36,130 nucleotides of DNA from an uncultured Ellagibacter sp. (GTDB lineage Bacteria > Actinomycetota > Coriobacteriia > Coriobacteriales > Eggerthellaceae): NCBI GenBank assembly GCA_934663775.1, contig CAKUKU010000017.1, positions 1-36,130 on the forward strand. Reading direction: 5' to 3'. The position numbers and the translations under genes are program-made. Below are positions 1-6,593 of this stretch, piece after piece. Positions within the stretch are counted from its first letter, which is position 1, and each line of letters begins with the position of its first letter. The notes beneath the pieces are model-generated. The model ran no database searches, was not told the DNA's origin, and saw only the letters and a list, made by a program, of their open reading frames with translations.

Positions 1-93
1 AGTAAAGAAACGCTGCCGCTGCGTTGGAAGCGGTGGGTGCCACACCCAAAAACAGTGGCAGAAAGAATATACGAGGAACCGTATGACGGATAA
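1..93 (+). CDS. Possible 3' end of an upstream gene (partial)
   Basis: The first reading frame is open from the window edge to a TAA at 91-93, giving a 30-residue basic/polar tail that ends in EEPYDG. If real, it overlaps the ccmC start by 11 bases, an overlap typical of an operon. By position it would be another cytochrome c maturation gene, but the tail is not recognisable as CcmB or CcmA. A competing frame in phase with ccmC is also open across this stretch, so the call is weak. Confidence 0.3.
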   Translation, partial: SKETLPLRWKRWVPHPKTVAERIYEEPYDG

Positions 94-859
94 AAAACCT
101 TGCAAGCTCCCCGAGGCGGGGCAGTGGCCCGACAGGATAGCGCCCTGGGTGCTGCTCTGCGGGATCGTGCTCTCCACGGCGGGCTTTCTCATGGCGTTTT
201 TGTTTGCGGGACCGGTGTCGGGCGCCTCGGTCGACGGCGTTGAGCTCATCGGCGGGCAGATGATTTCGAACAAACTGCTCATCTCGCAGAAGATCTTCTA
301 CTTTCACATGCCGGTCGCCATCGTGTCGTTCGTGGCGCTTGCGTTCGGGGCGTACTATTGCGTGCGCTTTCTCATGACGAAGAACCAGCGCTTCGACACC
401 TGCGCGCGCGTGGCGTTCGAGATTGCGCTTCTGTTCGTCGTCGCGACCATGATCACGGGCGATCTGTGGACGCGCTTCGAATGGGGAGTGTGGTGGACAT
501 GGGAGCCGCGCCTGACCACGTATCTGATTCTGATGCTTATCGTGATCGCGTACTTCGTGCTGCGCAACGCTATCGAGGAACCTGAGCGTCGCGCAACGTA
601 TGCTGCGGTCATCGGCGTCATCGCGTTTGTGGACGTGCCTATCTGCTACATGGTGACGCGTCTGATTCCGTCGAGCATTCACCCGGTTGTGCTGCGCGAG
701 GGAGGCATGTCGGGGGACATGGCGGCAACGCTTGTCGTGTGCCTTCTGGGTATGCTGTGCGTCGGGTTCGCGCTCTATCGTCTGCGTTTTCGCCAGGTTC
801 GCGTGACCGAGCGCGTCGAGGCGCTGAAGCAAAGCATCGAAGAAATGGAGGAGAGGTAA
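83..859 (+). CDS. ccmC: CcmC-type haem-handling membrane protein, cytochrome c maturation
   Basis: CcmC/CcsA-family protein (258 residues, the usual CcmC size) that presents haem on the outer face of the membrane for attachment to apocytochrome c. The family signature, a tryptophan-rich periplasmic loop, is present as WGVWWTWEPRLT near residue 135. Conserved histidines flank it in FYFHMPVA (near residue 75) and SSIHPVVL (near residue 200), where the family has its haem axial ligands. About six membrane helices are visible, and the C-terminus is a charged helix. GAGGAA at 73-78 precedes the ATG at 83. The ccmD-like gene starts one base after the stop, so the two are co-translated. Its presence implies c-type cytochromes and a respiratory metabolism. 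Confidence 0.9.
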   Translation: MTDKKPCKLPEAGQWPDRIAPWVLLCGIVLSTAGFLMAFLFAGPVSGASVDGVELIGGQMISNKLLISQKIFYFHMPVAIVSFVALAFGAYYCVRFLMTKNQRFDTCARVAFEIALLFVVATMITGDLWTRFEWGVWWTWEPRLTTYLILMLIVIAYFVLRNAIEEPERRATYAAVIGVIAFVDVPICYMVTRLIPSSIHPVVLREGGMSGDMAATLVVCLLGMLCVGFALYRLRFRQVRVTERVEALKQSIEEMEER

Positions 860-1051
860 ATGAATCCCGTTCTTGCCGATATCTATAGCACCATTCTGCC
901 GTCCGCCCCGTTCGTGATCGCAGCTTATGCGCTTTTGTGGGTGGCGCTTTTGGCGTTCGTATTCATGATCATGCGCGGCATCAAGAAGAGCGAGGCCCAG
1001 GTGGTCGTGCTCGAAGAGGCGCTCGAGGACCTGAAGGAGAAGCAGGCGTAA
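860..1051 (+). CDS. ccmD: CcmD-like small membrane protein
   Basis: A 63-residue protein beginning immediately after the ccmC stop codon. It has a single membrane helix (about residues 17-40) followed by a charged helix rich in Glu and Lys. CcmD proteins have this same architecture and bind CcmC to help release holo-CcmE. GGAGAGG at 848-854 is its ribosome binding site, inside the end of ccmC. Sequence conservation in CcmD is low everywhere, so the assignment rests on size, topology and position. No later ccm gene follows, so this is the operon end. Confidence 0.7.
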   Translation: MNPVLADIYSTILPSAPFVIAAYALLWVALLAFVFMIMRGIKKSEAQVVVLEEALEDLKEKQA

Positions 1052-1350
1052 AGCGCCTTGGGGGCGCGCGGGCGCGGTGGCGTCTCGGGGACGCTGCTGC
1101 ATCGGCGCGCGACGGCGCGCGAAGGGCTATCCCCATCGCGGACGCTCGTCGAATCGTGCCGCGGAAGCACGCAGGCTTCATCGGAGTTTTCCCGCGTTTG
1201 CGCTCGCGCCCGCTTTCCGCGCCGCCGGACTGTGGCGTTGACGTGGGCGCGTGAGGGGCCTTCATGCCGCGTGCTACAATCTGCCCTGTGAGTTTTCGGG
1301 AGGCGTTTGGACGTCCCCCTTGTCGGTTTCTCTTATAGAAAGGTTTCCCA
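1052..1350. other. Intergenic region between ccmD-like gene and galU
   Basis: No gene was recognised in these 299 bases; the open frames here are GC-rich shadows. A weak GC-rich hairpin (GCGCC...GGCGC) follows the ccmD-like stop but lacks a T-run. The only promoter-like element is the TACAAT at 1275-1280 ahead of galU. Confidence 0.5.
1272..1287 (+). promoter_or_regulatory. Likely galU promoter (-10 element)
   Basis: TACAAT at 1275-1280 is preceded by TGC, giving an extended -10. The start point would be near 1287, leaving a leader of about 63 bases before the GTG. No convincing -35 lies at 17 bp. The same GCTACAAT string occurs before aroC (19684-19691). Confidence 0.4.
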
Positions 1351-2163
1351 GTGAAGGCACTTATTCCCGCTGCCGGTTTGGGCACGCGCTTCCTTCCCGC
1401 CACGAAGGCGCAGCCGAAAGAGATGCTGCTCGTGGTCGACCGCCCCGTCATCCAGTACGTGGTGGAGGAGGGCTTGGCGTCGAAGGCCGACGAGGTCGTC
1501 ATTGTGAACAGCCGCTCCAAGAAGGCGATTGAGGACCACTTTACGCCCGATCCCGACCTGGTCGCCACGCTGCGCTCGCGCGGCAAGGACGCTTACGCCG
1601 ACGAGGTGGAGCGCGTGGGCAACTACAACGTGAGCTACGTGTACCAGGAGGAGCCGCTCGGGCTGGGGCATGCCATCTGGTGCGCGCACGAGAAGACGGC
1701 GGGCGAGCCGTTCTACGTGCTTCTAGGCGACGTGATCGTGCCCGACAACCAGATGCTGCCTGCGATGCAGAAGGTGTCGGACGAGCACGGCGGGGCGAGC
1801 GTGATCGCAGTCATGCCCGTGCCCGATGACCAGGTGCATCGCTTCGGGATCATCGCTGGTGAGAAGCTCTCCGACGACGTGTGGAAGGTCGATTCGCTCG
1901 TGGAGAAGCCGGCGCTTGAGGACGCGCCCTCGAACCTGGCCGTGTTCGGCCGCTACCTGCTGAGCCCGCGCGTCATGGAGCTTTTGGCCGATGTGAAGCC
2001 TGGCGTGGGCGGCGAGATCCAGCTGACCGACGCGCTCGATGAGGTGCTGCGCGAGGAAGAGATGTACGCGCTCGTAATCGACCCCGAAGACGGCTTCGAC
2101 ACCGGCACGGTCGAGAGCTGGCTGCACACCAACAACGTGCTCTTCGAGCGCAAGCAAGGGTAA
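1351..2163 (+). CDS. galU: UTP-glucose-1-phosphate uridylyltransferase
   Basis: Makes UDP-glucose from UTP and glucose 1-phosphate, the precursor for cell-envelope polysaccharides and glycolipids. The nucleotide-binding N-terminus is clear: GLGTRFLPATKAQPKEML at residues 9-26, followed by the DRPVIQYVVEE segment. LLGDVIV (near residue 125), the VEKP segment (near 190), and GEIQLTDAL (near 230) are typical of GalU. At 270 residues it is slightly shorter than most bacterial GalU proteins (about 290). It starts with GTG, chosen because AGAAAGG at 1337-1343 is correctly spaced and homology begins at the first residue. It appears monocistronic. Its stop codon lies inside the first unit of a degenerate tandem repeat. 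Confidence 0.95.
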   Translation: MKALIPAAGLGTRFLPATKAQPKEMLLVVDRPVIQYVVEEGLASKADEVVIVNSRSKKAIEDHFTPDPDLVATLRSRGKDAYADEVERVGNYNVSYVYQEEPLGLGHAIWCAHEKTAGEPFYVLLGDVIVPDNQMLPAMQKVSDEHGGASVIAVMPVPDDQVHRFGIIAGEKLSDDVWKVDSLVEKPALEDAPSNLAVFGRYLLSPRVMELLADVKPGVGGEIQLTDALDEVLREEEMYALVIDPEDGFDTGTVESWLHTNNVLFERKQG

Positions 2164-2325
2164 GCTTCACGGGTGGCGATAGCCTTCTCAAGTGAGGTGC
2201 GCTCGCGCGCGTGGGCTACCCTCCCGAGCAAGGGTAAGCGTTCGTGAGTAGCAGCCTCCCAGGTGAGGCAAAGCGCTCGCGGACGACCTTCCCGAGTGAG
2301 GGCAAGCACTCGCGGGCGCGTGATC
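2150..2325. repeat. Degenerate tandem repeat, about five units of 34-38 bp
   Basis: Related units follow one another with the core AG(T/C)(A/G)AGGG(T/C)AAGC and a trailing CTCGCGGGCG-like segment. The clearest pair is an exact AGCAAGGGTAAGC at 2153-2165 and 2227-2239, 74 bp (two units) apart. Related cores begin near 2191, 2261 and 2295. The first unit overlaps the galU stop codon. No coding function is apparent. Confidence 0.6.
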
Positions 2326-2371
2326 TCCCTGGGAAAAGATGGTCTTTTCAAGCTTGAATTGTCAATCTTGT

Positions 2372-2593
2372 CATTTTCAAGGGGGAGACCTGCCAGAAAT
2401 CGGGTGGTTTTCATCATTTCGGGAAGAATTCGAGCGAGGAGGAGAAAGCCGTCCGCGAAGCAAACCCCACTGAACTGGCCTTACTCTTCGCGCCGCTTTC
2501 GTCCGCTCGTCACAAGGGACGGGGAAACGCCCTCCGAGGGCTTCCCGTTGATGAAAACCGCCCGATTTCTGGCAGGACCCCCTCTCGAAAAAT
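2372..2593. repeat. Long inverted repeat (arms about 53 bp, 114 bp apart)
   Basis: The left arm (2372-2426) and right arm (2541-2593) are reverse complements over roughly 50 bp with small gaps. The core is 28 bp with a single mismatch: CCTGCCAGAAATCGGG at 2389-2404 pairs with 2561-2576, then GGTTTTCATCA at 2406-2416 pairs with 2549-2559. The interior has no recognisable gene. The layout resembles a MITE-like or decayed insertion element, but no transposase remnant is visible. Confidence 0.7.
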
Positions 2594-2672
2594 AGCTTCC
2601 GTCAGGAACACCCTCCCTCAAAAAGTGACATACGCTGCCAAGGGCAGGGCATGGGTTCGCTGGCGCTTGCGG

Positions 2673-3089
2673 CTAGGCCACCTTCCCCTCCCTTGGGAGA
2701 ATCTTGTAGAAAGCGAGATAGACAAGCCCGCCGAGAAAGTACATGAGGGCGTCGATAGGATCGGCGGTGCCGAAATGCAGGACGCACGAAGCTAAGACTT
2801 CCCAACATACTGCGCACAATGCCGAGAGAAGGAGGGAAGACCCCAGGTCGCAGATAATCTCTCTGCCTGAAACAGCCCTGGTCAAGACATTTACGTAAGC
2901 GGGGAAAACAATGCCGCCGCAAAGGTCGGCGAGATGATAGTTGGCGAATTCGTACGGCAGAACGCAATCCAGCGAGAAGGCGAACCTGTTGATAAGGTAA
3001 ACGAGGGTGGCAAGAAGGGGGAGCAGGTTGCTCCACGAGAACAGCGCCGGCCCAAGACGCCTCATCATGAATCGGAGCTGCCTAGCCAC
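2673..3089 (-). CDS. Hypothetical four-helix membrane protein
   Basis: A 138-residue protein of unknown function with about four membrane helices (near residues 15-35, 50-68, 82-102 and 112-130). The C-terminal segment DPIDALMYFLGGLVYLAFYK resembles the end of VanZ-like and related small integral membrane proteins, but I cannot assign a family. It begins with GTG at 3089, and its first eight bases overlap the end of the 28-residue gene upstream (GTGGCTAG), which indicates translational coupling. No ribosome binding site is needed beyond the coupled one. It is the second gene of a two-gene unit transcribed away from rarA and lies in a repeat-rich accessory stretch. Confidence 0.6.
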   Translation of the reverse strand: MARQLRFMMRRLGPALFSWSNLLPLLATLVYLINRFAFSLDCVLPYEFANYHLADLCGGIVFPAYVNVLTRAVSGREIICDLGSSLLLSALCAVCWEVLASCVLHFGTADPIDALMYFLGGLVYLAFYKILPREGKVA

Positions 3090-3168
3090 AGAGACCGAAC
3101 AGCGCGAGGCCGAGACAGATTCCGAGGGCGATAATGATGATCTGGGTGCAACCGCTCTTTTCTGCCAT
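3082..3168 (-). CDS. Very small single-helix membrane protein (28 residues)
   Basis: The frame starts at ATG 3168 behind a strong GAAAGGAA (3172-3179) and encodes MAEKSGCTQ followed by one hydrophobic helix. It ends in LFGLCG and overlaps the next gene by eight bases. It has a good start site, its own extended -10 promoter upstream and a coupled downstream gene, so it is likely translated despite its length. Whether it is an independent subunit or mainly a leader that couples translation of the 138-residue membrane protein cannot be told from sequence. Confidence 0.5.
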   Translation of the reverse strand: MAEKSGCTQIIIIALGICLGLALFGLCG

Positions 3169-3194
3169 GGATTTCCTTTCGATAAGCAAGTACC

Positions 3195-3206
3195 AGCATT
3201 CTATCA
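3195..3206 (-). promoter_or_regulatory. Extended -10 promoter of the small membrane protein pair
   Basis: On the minus strand TGA-TAGAAT (hexamer at 3198-3203) lies about 30 bases upstream of the ATG at 3168, with the ribosome binding site between. No clear -35 is present, as expected for an extended -10 promoter. Confidence 0.45.
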
Positions 3207-3474
3207 CCTCAGATTGTTTTCCATTGAGAAGTTTTGCGAGCGGACGCCCGCGCTCTGAGCTTGCTCCGTCAGGCGGCGAAGGCGGCGTATGCGCGGCGAG
3301 GGCTCTCTGTGCGCGCCCAGTGCTTGTCCGATGGTCGCAGCTGCGAGGCGAAGCCGCGCAGGCTCCGAGCGCTCTGTGCTTGCCTTGGAGCCGCCAAAAG
3401 AAACGAACTCGTAACAAAAGCCCTGGTTGATTCATAAGATGCCCACGTGTCGAACATAAGGGGTTCAAGGGTGG
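3207..3474. other. Intergenic region with degenerate GC-rich repeats
   Basis: No gene is supported here. The segment holds loosely repeated GCTCTGTGCTTGCC-like strings (near 3260, 3305 and 3378) and several small GC-rich dyads. It separates the minus-strand membrane pair from the candidate small RNA. Confidence 0.4.
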
Positions 3475-3478
3475 TTGG

Positions 3479-3630
3479 TATACTGCATGCAGCAGGTGAG
3501 AAGGTCCCCCCTCCTTCGAGAACCCTGCAGTTGCCTTCTTTCGAAAGCAGCAGGCGGTCCTAACCCCGACCGTCTAATCCCCTCCTTGGGCCCGCCGGAC
3601 CTCCCTTTCCGGCGGGCCATTTCTTTTCTC
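3479..3630 (+). ncRNA. Candidate structured small RNA with its own promoter and terminator
   Basis: An extended -10 (TGG-TATACT, hexamer 3479-3484) is followed about 105 bases later by a strong terminator. The transcript, starting near 3490, can form successive hairpins: GCAGG/CCTGC enclosing GAAGG/CCTTC (about 3491-3530), TTGCCT/AGGCGG (about 3531-3557), CGGTC/GACCG (about 3555-3572) and the terminator. A frame is open through it, but its codons destroy no structure and it has no start signal. It does not match the conserved core of SRP RNA, tmRNA, RNase P or a known riboswitch as far as I can tell. It could instead be an untranslated leader or attenuator for rarA, but rarA has its own promoter after the terminator. 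Confidence 0.4.
3589..3630 (+). terminator. Strong intrinsic terminator upstream of rarA
   Basis: A perfect 11-bp stem (GGCCCGCCGGA at 3589-3599 with its complement at 3608-3618) is followed by the T-rich ATTTCTTTTC. No protein gene precedes it on this strand within 1.4 kb, which is why a small RNA is suspected. Confidence 0.8.
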
Positions 3631-3642
3631 GCGCCTCGCCTC

Positions 3643-3679
3643 TGGGCAAACAAACGTTCGCATGATATGATACGCGCCA
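3643..3679 (+). promoter_or_regulatory. rarA promoter, probably giving a leaderless mRNA
   Basis: TATGAT at 3666-3671 has TGGGCA at 3643-3648 as a -35 candidate, 17 bp away. The -10 ends seven bases before the ATG at 3679, so transcription should begin at or next to the start codon. No ribosome binding site precedes that ATG, which fits a leaderless message. Confidence 0.5.
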
Positions 3680-5169
3680 TGGAAACTTTATTCACAGCAA
3701 TGGAAAACGAGCGTCGCGCGGAAGTGGCGCCGCTTGCGGTGCGCATGCGCCCCCGCACGCTCGACGAGGTCGTGGGGCAGACCGATGCGGTCGGCCCCGG
3801 CAGCTGGCTGCGCAGCGCCATTGAGGGCGACAGCCTAAGCTCGGTCATCCTCTTCGGGCCCGCGGGCACGGGGAAAACCTCGCTCGCGCACGTCATCGCC
3901 GAGCACACGAGGGCAACCTTTGTGGAAGTGTCCGCCATCGGCGGCACCGTGTCCGACCTGCGCCGCGAGATCAGCGCCGCGGAAAAGCGCCTGACGATGC
4001 AGGGTCTTCGAACCATCCTGTTCGTCGACGAGATCCACCGCTTCAACCGCAGTCAGCAAGACGCGCTGCTCCATGCGGTCGAAAACCGCGTGGTCGTGCT
4101 GGTGGGAGCCACCACGGAAAACCCGTTCTTCGAAGTGAACTCAGCGCTCATCAGCCGTTCCCGCGTGGTCGAGCTTCACTCGCTCACCGATGGGGAAATC
4201 GCGCAGCTCGTTCGCCGCGCGCTCGCTGACGAACGCGGGCTCGCCGGGCGCTATGCGCTTGCCGACGACGCCCTTTCGGCTATCGTGCTGCTCGCCGGGG
4301 GCGACGGGCGCGCCTCGCTTACCACGCTCGAGCTCGCCTCGCAGATGGTGGCGCCCGGCACTCCCAAAAAGCCTGTTCTCATCAGCGTCGATGTCGTGCG
4401 CCGCGCAACGCCCCACCGCGCGCTCGCCTACGACAAGAACAAAGACATGCACTACGACGTCATCTCCGCGTTCATCAAGTCGATGCGCGGGAGCGACCCT
4501 GATGCTGCGCTCTATTGGCTCGCGCGCATGATCGACGGTGGGGAAGACCCGAAGTTCATCGCGCGCCGCATGATGATCCAGGCTTCGGAGGACGTGGGCA
4601 ACGCCGACCCTCAAGCATTTCTCATTGCCGAAGCCGCGTTCAAGTCCGCCGAGGTCATCGGCTACCCGGAATGCCGTATTAACCTGGCACAGGCGGCGAT
4701 ATACCTAGCGCTCGCTCCGAAAAGCAACGCCGCGGAGGCGGGAATCGATGCGGCGCTCGCCGAGGTTCGCCGCGGGCCTGCGCGCAAGGTGCCCGACTAC
4801 CTGCGCGATAGGCATCGCCCAGGATCCGAGAACTACGGAACCTACAAATATCCCCACGACTACCCTGAAGGATGGGTCGATCAGCGCTACCTTCCCGATG
4901 GCTTGGAGCGCGGCTGCTTCTACCATCCGAGCGAGCGGGGTTGGGAAGCTTACCGCGCGGATGCCGCCGCTCGCGACCGCGCGGCGGTGCTCGGCCGCAC
5001 GGCGGAAAGCCGCGCCGCGGAAGGCAATTCCTCGCGAGGGTCGAAGCGCAACGCGACTGCTACTTCTGCTGAAAGGAAGCCCTCCTCCGAGGACAAGGCG
5101 CTTTCGGACGCCTCCGACCAAACGGCACATCCGGCAGACGCCCCTGCCCCCGCCGGCGAAGCTGGTTGA
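3679..5169 (+). CDS. rarA: Replication-associated recombination protein A (MgsA/RarA AAA+ ATPase)
   Basis: A clamp-loader-like AAA+ ATPase (496 residues) that acts at stalled replication forks. The order is typical: N-terminal RPRTLDEVVGQ, Walker A GPAGTGKTS (near residue 60), Walker B with FVDEIHRFNRSQQDALL, sensor GATTENPFFEVN and sensor 2 arginines. The helical and tetramerisation domain follows, with DVISAFIKSMRGSDPDAALYWLARMI, and the family end YLPDGLERGCFYHPSERGWE. The last 65 or so residues form a low-complexity Ser/Ala/Pro tail not usual in the family. The ATG at 3679 was chosen over the further upstream frame, which would run through the terminator, and over ATG 3667, which lies within the -10 element. 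Confidence 0.93.
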   Translation: METLFTAMENERRAEVAPLAVRMRPRTLDEVVGQTDAVGPGSWLRSAIEGDSLSSVILFGPAGTGKTSLAHVIAEHTRATFVEVSAIGGTVSDLRREISAAEKRLTMQGLRTILFVDEIHRFNRSQQDALLHAVENRVVVLVGATTENPFFEVNSALISRSRVVELHSLTDGEIAQLVRRALADERGLAGRYALADDALSAIVLLAGGDGRASLTTLELASQMVAPGTPKKPVLISVDVVRRATPHRALAYDKNKDMHYDVISAFIKSMRGSDPDAALYWLARMIDGGEDPKFIARRMMIQASEDVGNADPQAFLIAEAAFKSAEVIGYPECRINLAQAAIYLALAPKSNAAEAGIDAALAEVRRGPARKVPDYLRDRHRPGSENYGTYKYPHDYPEGWVDQRYLPDGLERGCFYHPSERGWEAYRADAAARDRAAVLGRTAESRAAEGNSSRGSKRNATATSAERKPSSEDKALSDASDQTAHPADAPAPAGEAG

Positions 5170-5459
5170 TTTTCATTGGTAGCCGAATACCCGCGCCGTA
5201 ACCGGCGTTTTCACAGCTAACGGGACGGGCGCGCAAACGCCCGCTCTGCGCTTTTCCAGGCCGGTTCGGCCCCGAGGGCCCTCGGCCGGGGCGCCCGGCT
5301 GAGTTTCGGGCATGGCTCCGCCGGCCCGCCCGGGTCGGTTTTCGGGCTCATCCGGACGGGCTGGAGGGCCCTGCCTATTCGGTTTCCTGGGCCGGCGGGG
5401 CTAAGGCGTCAGCGGCCCCTCGCCGCGGCGCCTGCGGTCCGCCTCCATCGCCCCGACCG
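5170..5459. other. Non-coding GC-rich segment with IS-like remnant sequences
   Basis: No intact gene. A hairpin CGGGCG-N6-CGCCCG at 5226-5243 may end rarA transcription but has no T-run. GAGGGCCCTCGGCC at 5274-5287 recurs exactly at 11498-11511. TTTTCGGGCTCATCCGGAC at 5339-5357 matches 16 of 19 bases of the IS30-like terminal repeat at 11530-11548. Order and orientation of the two shared strings are the same at both places. Confidence 0.5.
5339..5357. repeat. Solo IS30-like terminal repeat relic
   Basis: A 19-bp segment with 16 matches to the inverted-repeat arm at 11530-11548, including the exact 11-bp CTCATCCGGAC. It lies at the left edge of the merR-nirJ2-fec block. It is a remnant with no transposase beside it. 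Confidence 0.35.
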
Positions 5460-5570
5460 TCAGTCGAGCTCTCCGTAGGGCACCTTCTCGACCCCCAGCG
5501 CGTCGAGCAGCTCGCGCCCGTCGGCGCCATCTGGTTGCAGCAAGGCGGCGGCAATCACCGCCCGCGCGCT
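5460..5570 (-). pseudogene. Possible 3' remnant of an unknown gene
   Basis: The minus-strand frame ending at 5460 reads like a genuine protein C-terminus (LLQPDGADGRELLDALGVE, then KVPYGELD). Upstream of about 5570 the frame runs into the merR promoter and loses protein character. It could be the tail of a gene cut off by insertion of the merR block, or chance in GC-rich DNA. I do not recognise the family. Confidence 0.2.
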
Positions 5571-5600
5571 TGACGGTGACGTAGCGTCACGCGCGATAAT
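5570..5600 (+). promoter_or_regulatory. merR promoter with MerR-type operator dyad
   Basis: TTGACG (5570-5575) and GATAAT (5595-5600) are separated by 19 bp, the over-long spacing characteristic of MerR-controlled promoters. A perfect 15-bp dyad, GTGACGTAGCGTCAC, occupies 5576-5590 within the spacer. This is expected for an autoregulated MerR-family gene, which starts at 5647. Confidence 0.75.
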
Positions 5601-5646
5601 AGGGTGTTGGATTATCCGATGATCACACGTGCGAGAAGGACGCGGC

Positions 5647-6387
5647 ATGCCTGTATATGAAGATGACCTGATGACCGTCGGCGAGATCGCCCGCCGCGTG
5701 GGCGTGACCGTGCGCACCATCCAGTACTACGACCAAAAGGGCCTGCTCCACCCCAGCTCGAAAAGCGAGCAGAATCAGCGCCTGTACTCCCGCGAGGACG
5801 AGGAACGCCTCTACCGCATCCTCACCCTCAAGTACCTCGGCTTCTCGCTCGCGCAGATCAAGGAGGCGGAGGCGCTCGACGACCGCCGGGAGCTCTCCGG
5901 TGCGCTCGAGAGCCGCATGCACGAGCTTGAGCGCGAGAGCGTCGAGGTCCTGCACAACATCAGCACCGTCAACAGCCTCCGAGAGCAGCTCGCTGCAAGC
6001 GAGCACGTGCGCTGGAGCGACTTTGCCCAGGCCATCAGCGACATGCAGAACCGCGAGGACGTGCTGTGGCTGGCCATCAACGGCGAGGGCTGCGACGAGA
6101 GCAGCGTCCCGGAGCTCACCCACGAGGAGGTCAGCCGCTGGCACCAGCTCATGGGCGACACCATCGAGGCCATGCACGATGGCGTGCAGCCCGGCGACGA
6201 GCGCGGCCGGGAGCTCGCCTTGCGTTTCGAGCGCCTCGGCGGCATGTCCGGCGCGCTCGCCGGCCTCAAGCGCCTCGCCAATCAGCGCGCGCAAGGCCCC
6301 AAGCAGTACGACCGCGACTTCTACGCGGGCATCCAGCGTAGGACGCTCAGCTTCCTCAAAGACGCGCTCGAGGCGCTGCGCGGTTAG
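5647..6387 (+). CDS. MerR-family transcriptional regulator
   Basis: A 246-residue regulator. The N-terminal winged helix-turn-helix is unmistakable (LMTVGEIARRVGVTVRTIQYYDQKGLL, near residues 8-35, then NQRLYSREDEERL). A coiled-coil linker follows around residues 75-120. The C-terminal 125 residues are helical and unfamiliar, of the size of a TipAS-like ligand-binding domain, with only one cysteine, so it is unlikely to be a metal sensor of the classical MerR kind. ATG 5647 was chosen because GAGAAGGA (5632-5639) precedes it; an upstream GTG at 5629 lacks a site. By the shared operator it probably controls itself and the nirJ2-fec operon, activating by untwisting the 19-bp spacer when ligand binds. 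The ligand is unknown; a tetrapyrrole or iron chelate is an inference from the neighbours. Confidence 0.85.
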   Translation: MPVYEDDLMTVGEIARRVGVTVRTIQYYDQKGLLHPSSKSEQNQRLYSREDEERLYRILTLKYLGFSLAQIKEAEALDDRRELSGALESRMHELERESVEVLHNISTVNSLREQLAASEHVRWSDFAQAISDMQNREDVLWLAINGEGCDESSVPELTHEEVSRWHQLMGDTIEAMHDGVQPGDERGRELALRFERLGGMSGALAGLKRLANQRAQGPKQYDRDFYAGIQRRTLSFLKDALEALRG

Positions 6388-6426
6388 GGGCGCCAAGCCG
6401 TAACAACCACAGCCATCCCGTGCCGG

Positions 6427-6458
6427 CACCCGTCCCACTTGGGCGGGTGTTGCTTTGC
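6427..6458 (+). terminator. Probable terminator after merR
   Basis: CACCCG-T-CCC (6427-6436) pairs with GGGCGGGTG (6441-6449) with one bulged base, followed by the modestly T-rich TTGCTTTGC. It would separate merR from nirJ2, which has its own promoter. Confidence 0.45.
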
Positions 6459-6533
6459 ATCGCCTGTCATTCGCCCAGCTCGGCGCATTAATCGGCAAAT
6501 CTCATCACTCGCCAGTTTTTTCTCGCGCAGCGC

Positions 6534-6564
6534 TTGCCCATGACGCAACGTCGCCCGTTAGCAT
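6534..6564 (+). promoter_or_regulatory. nirJ2-fec operon promoter with a second MerR-type operator
   Basis: TTGCCC (6534-6539) and TAGCAT (6559-6564) are again 19 bp apart. The spacer holds TGACG-CAA-CGTC at 6541-6552, in the same register relative to the -35 as the merR dyad. The two 19-base spacers agree at 13 positions. The hexamers are poor matches to consensus, as expected of a promoter that needs an activator. The ribosome binding site and ATG of nirJ2 lie 20-30 bases downstream. Confidence 0.65.
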
Positions 6565-6593
6565 CCTCAATCGGTTTCGAGGGAGGAGAGACG

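Noticed and set aside
1237..1280. TTGACG at 1238-1243 as the -35 of the galU promoter
   Set aside because: It is 31 bp from the TACAAT, far outside any usable spacing.
2150..2325. CRISPR array after galU
   Set aside because: The units are diverged and contiguous, without unique spacers or identical repeats, and no cas gene is in the window.
3451..3466. CGAAC ... GGTTC as a second LexA box
   Set aside because: The half-sites are six bases apart and the right half does not match GTTCG; the true box at 27378-27391 has the required four-base spacing.
3479..3600. SRP RNA or tRNA upstream of rarA
   Set aside because: The conserved SRP core (GGUCAGG...GGAAGCAGC) and tRNA cloverleaf arms are not present; only generic hairpins are seen.
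3475..3678. Upstream extension of rarA to 3475
   Set aside because: It would be translated through the strong terminator and the candidate small RNA, and does not resemble RarA; ATG 3679 fits the family and the promoter.
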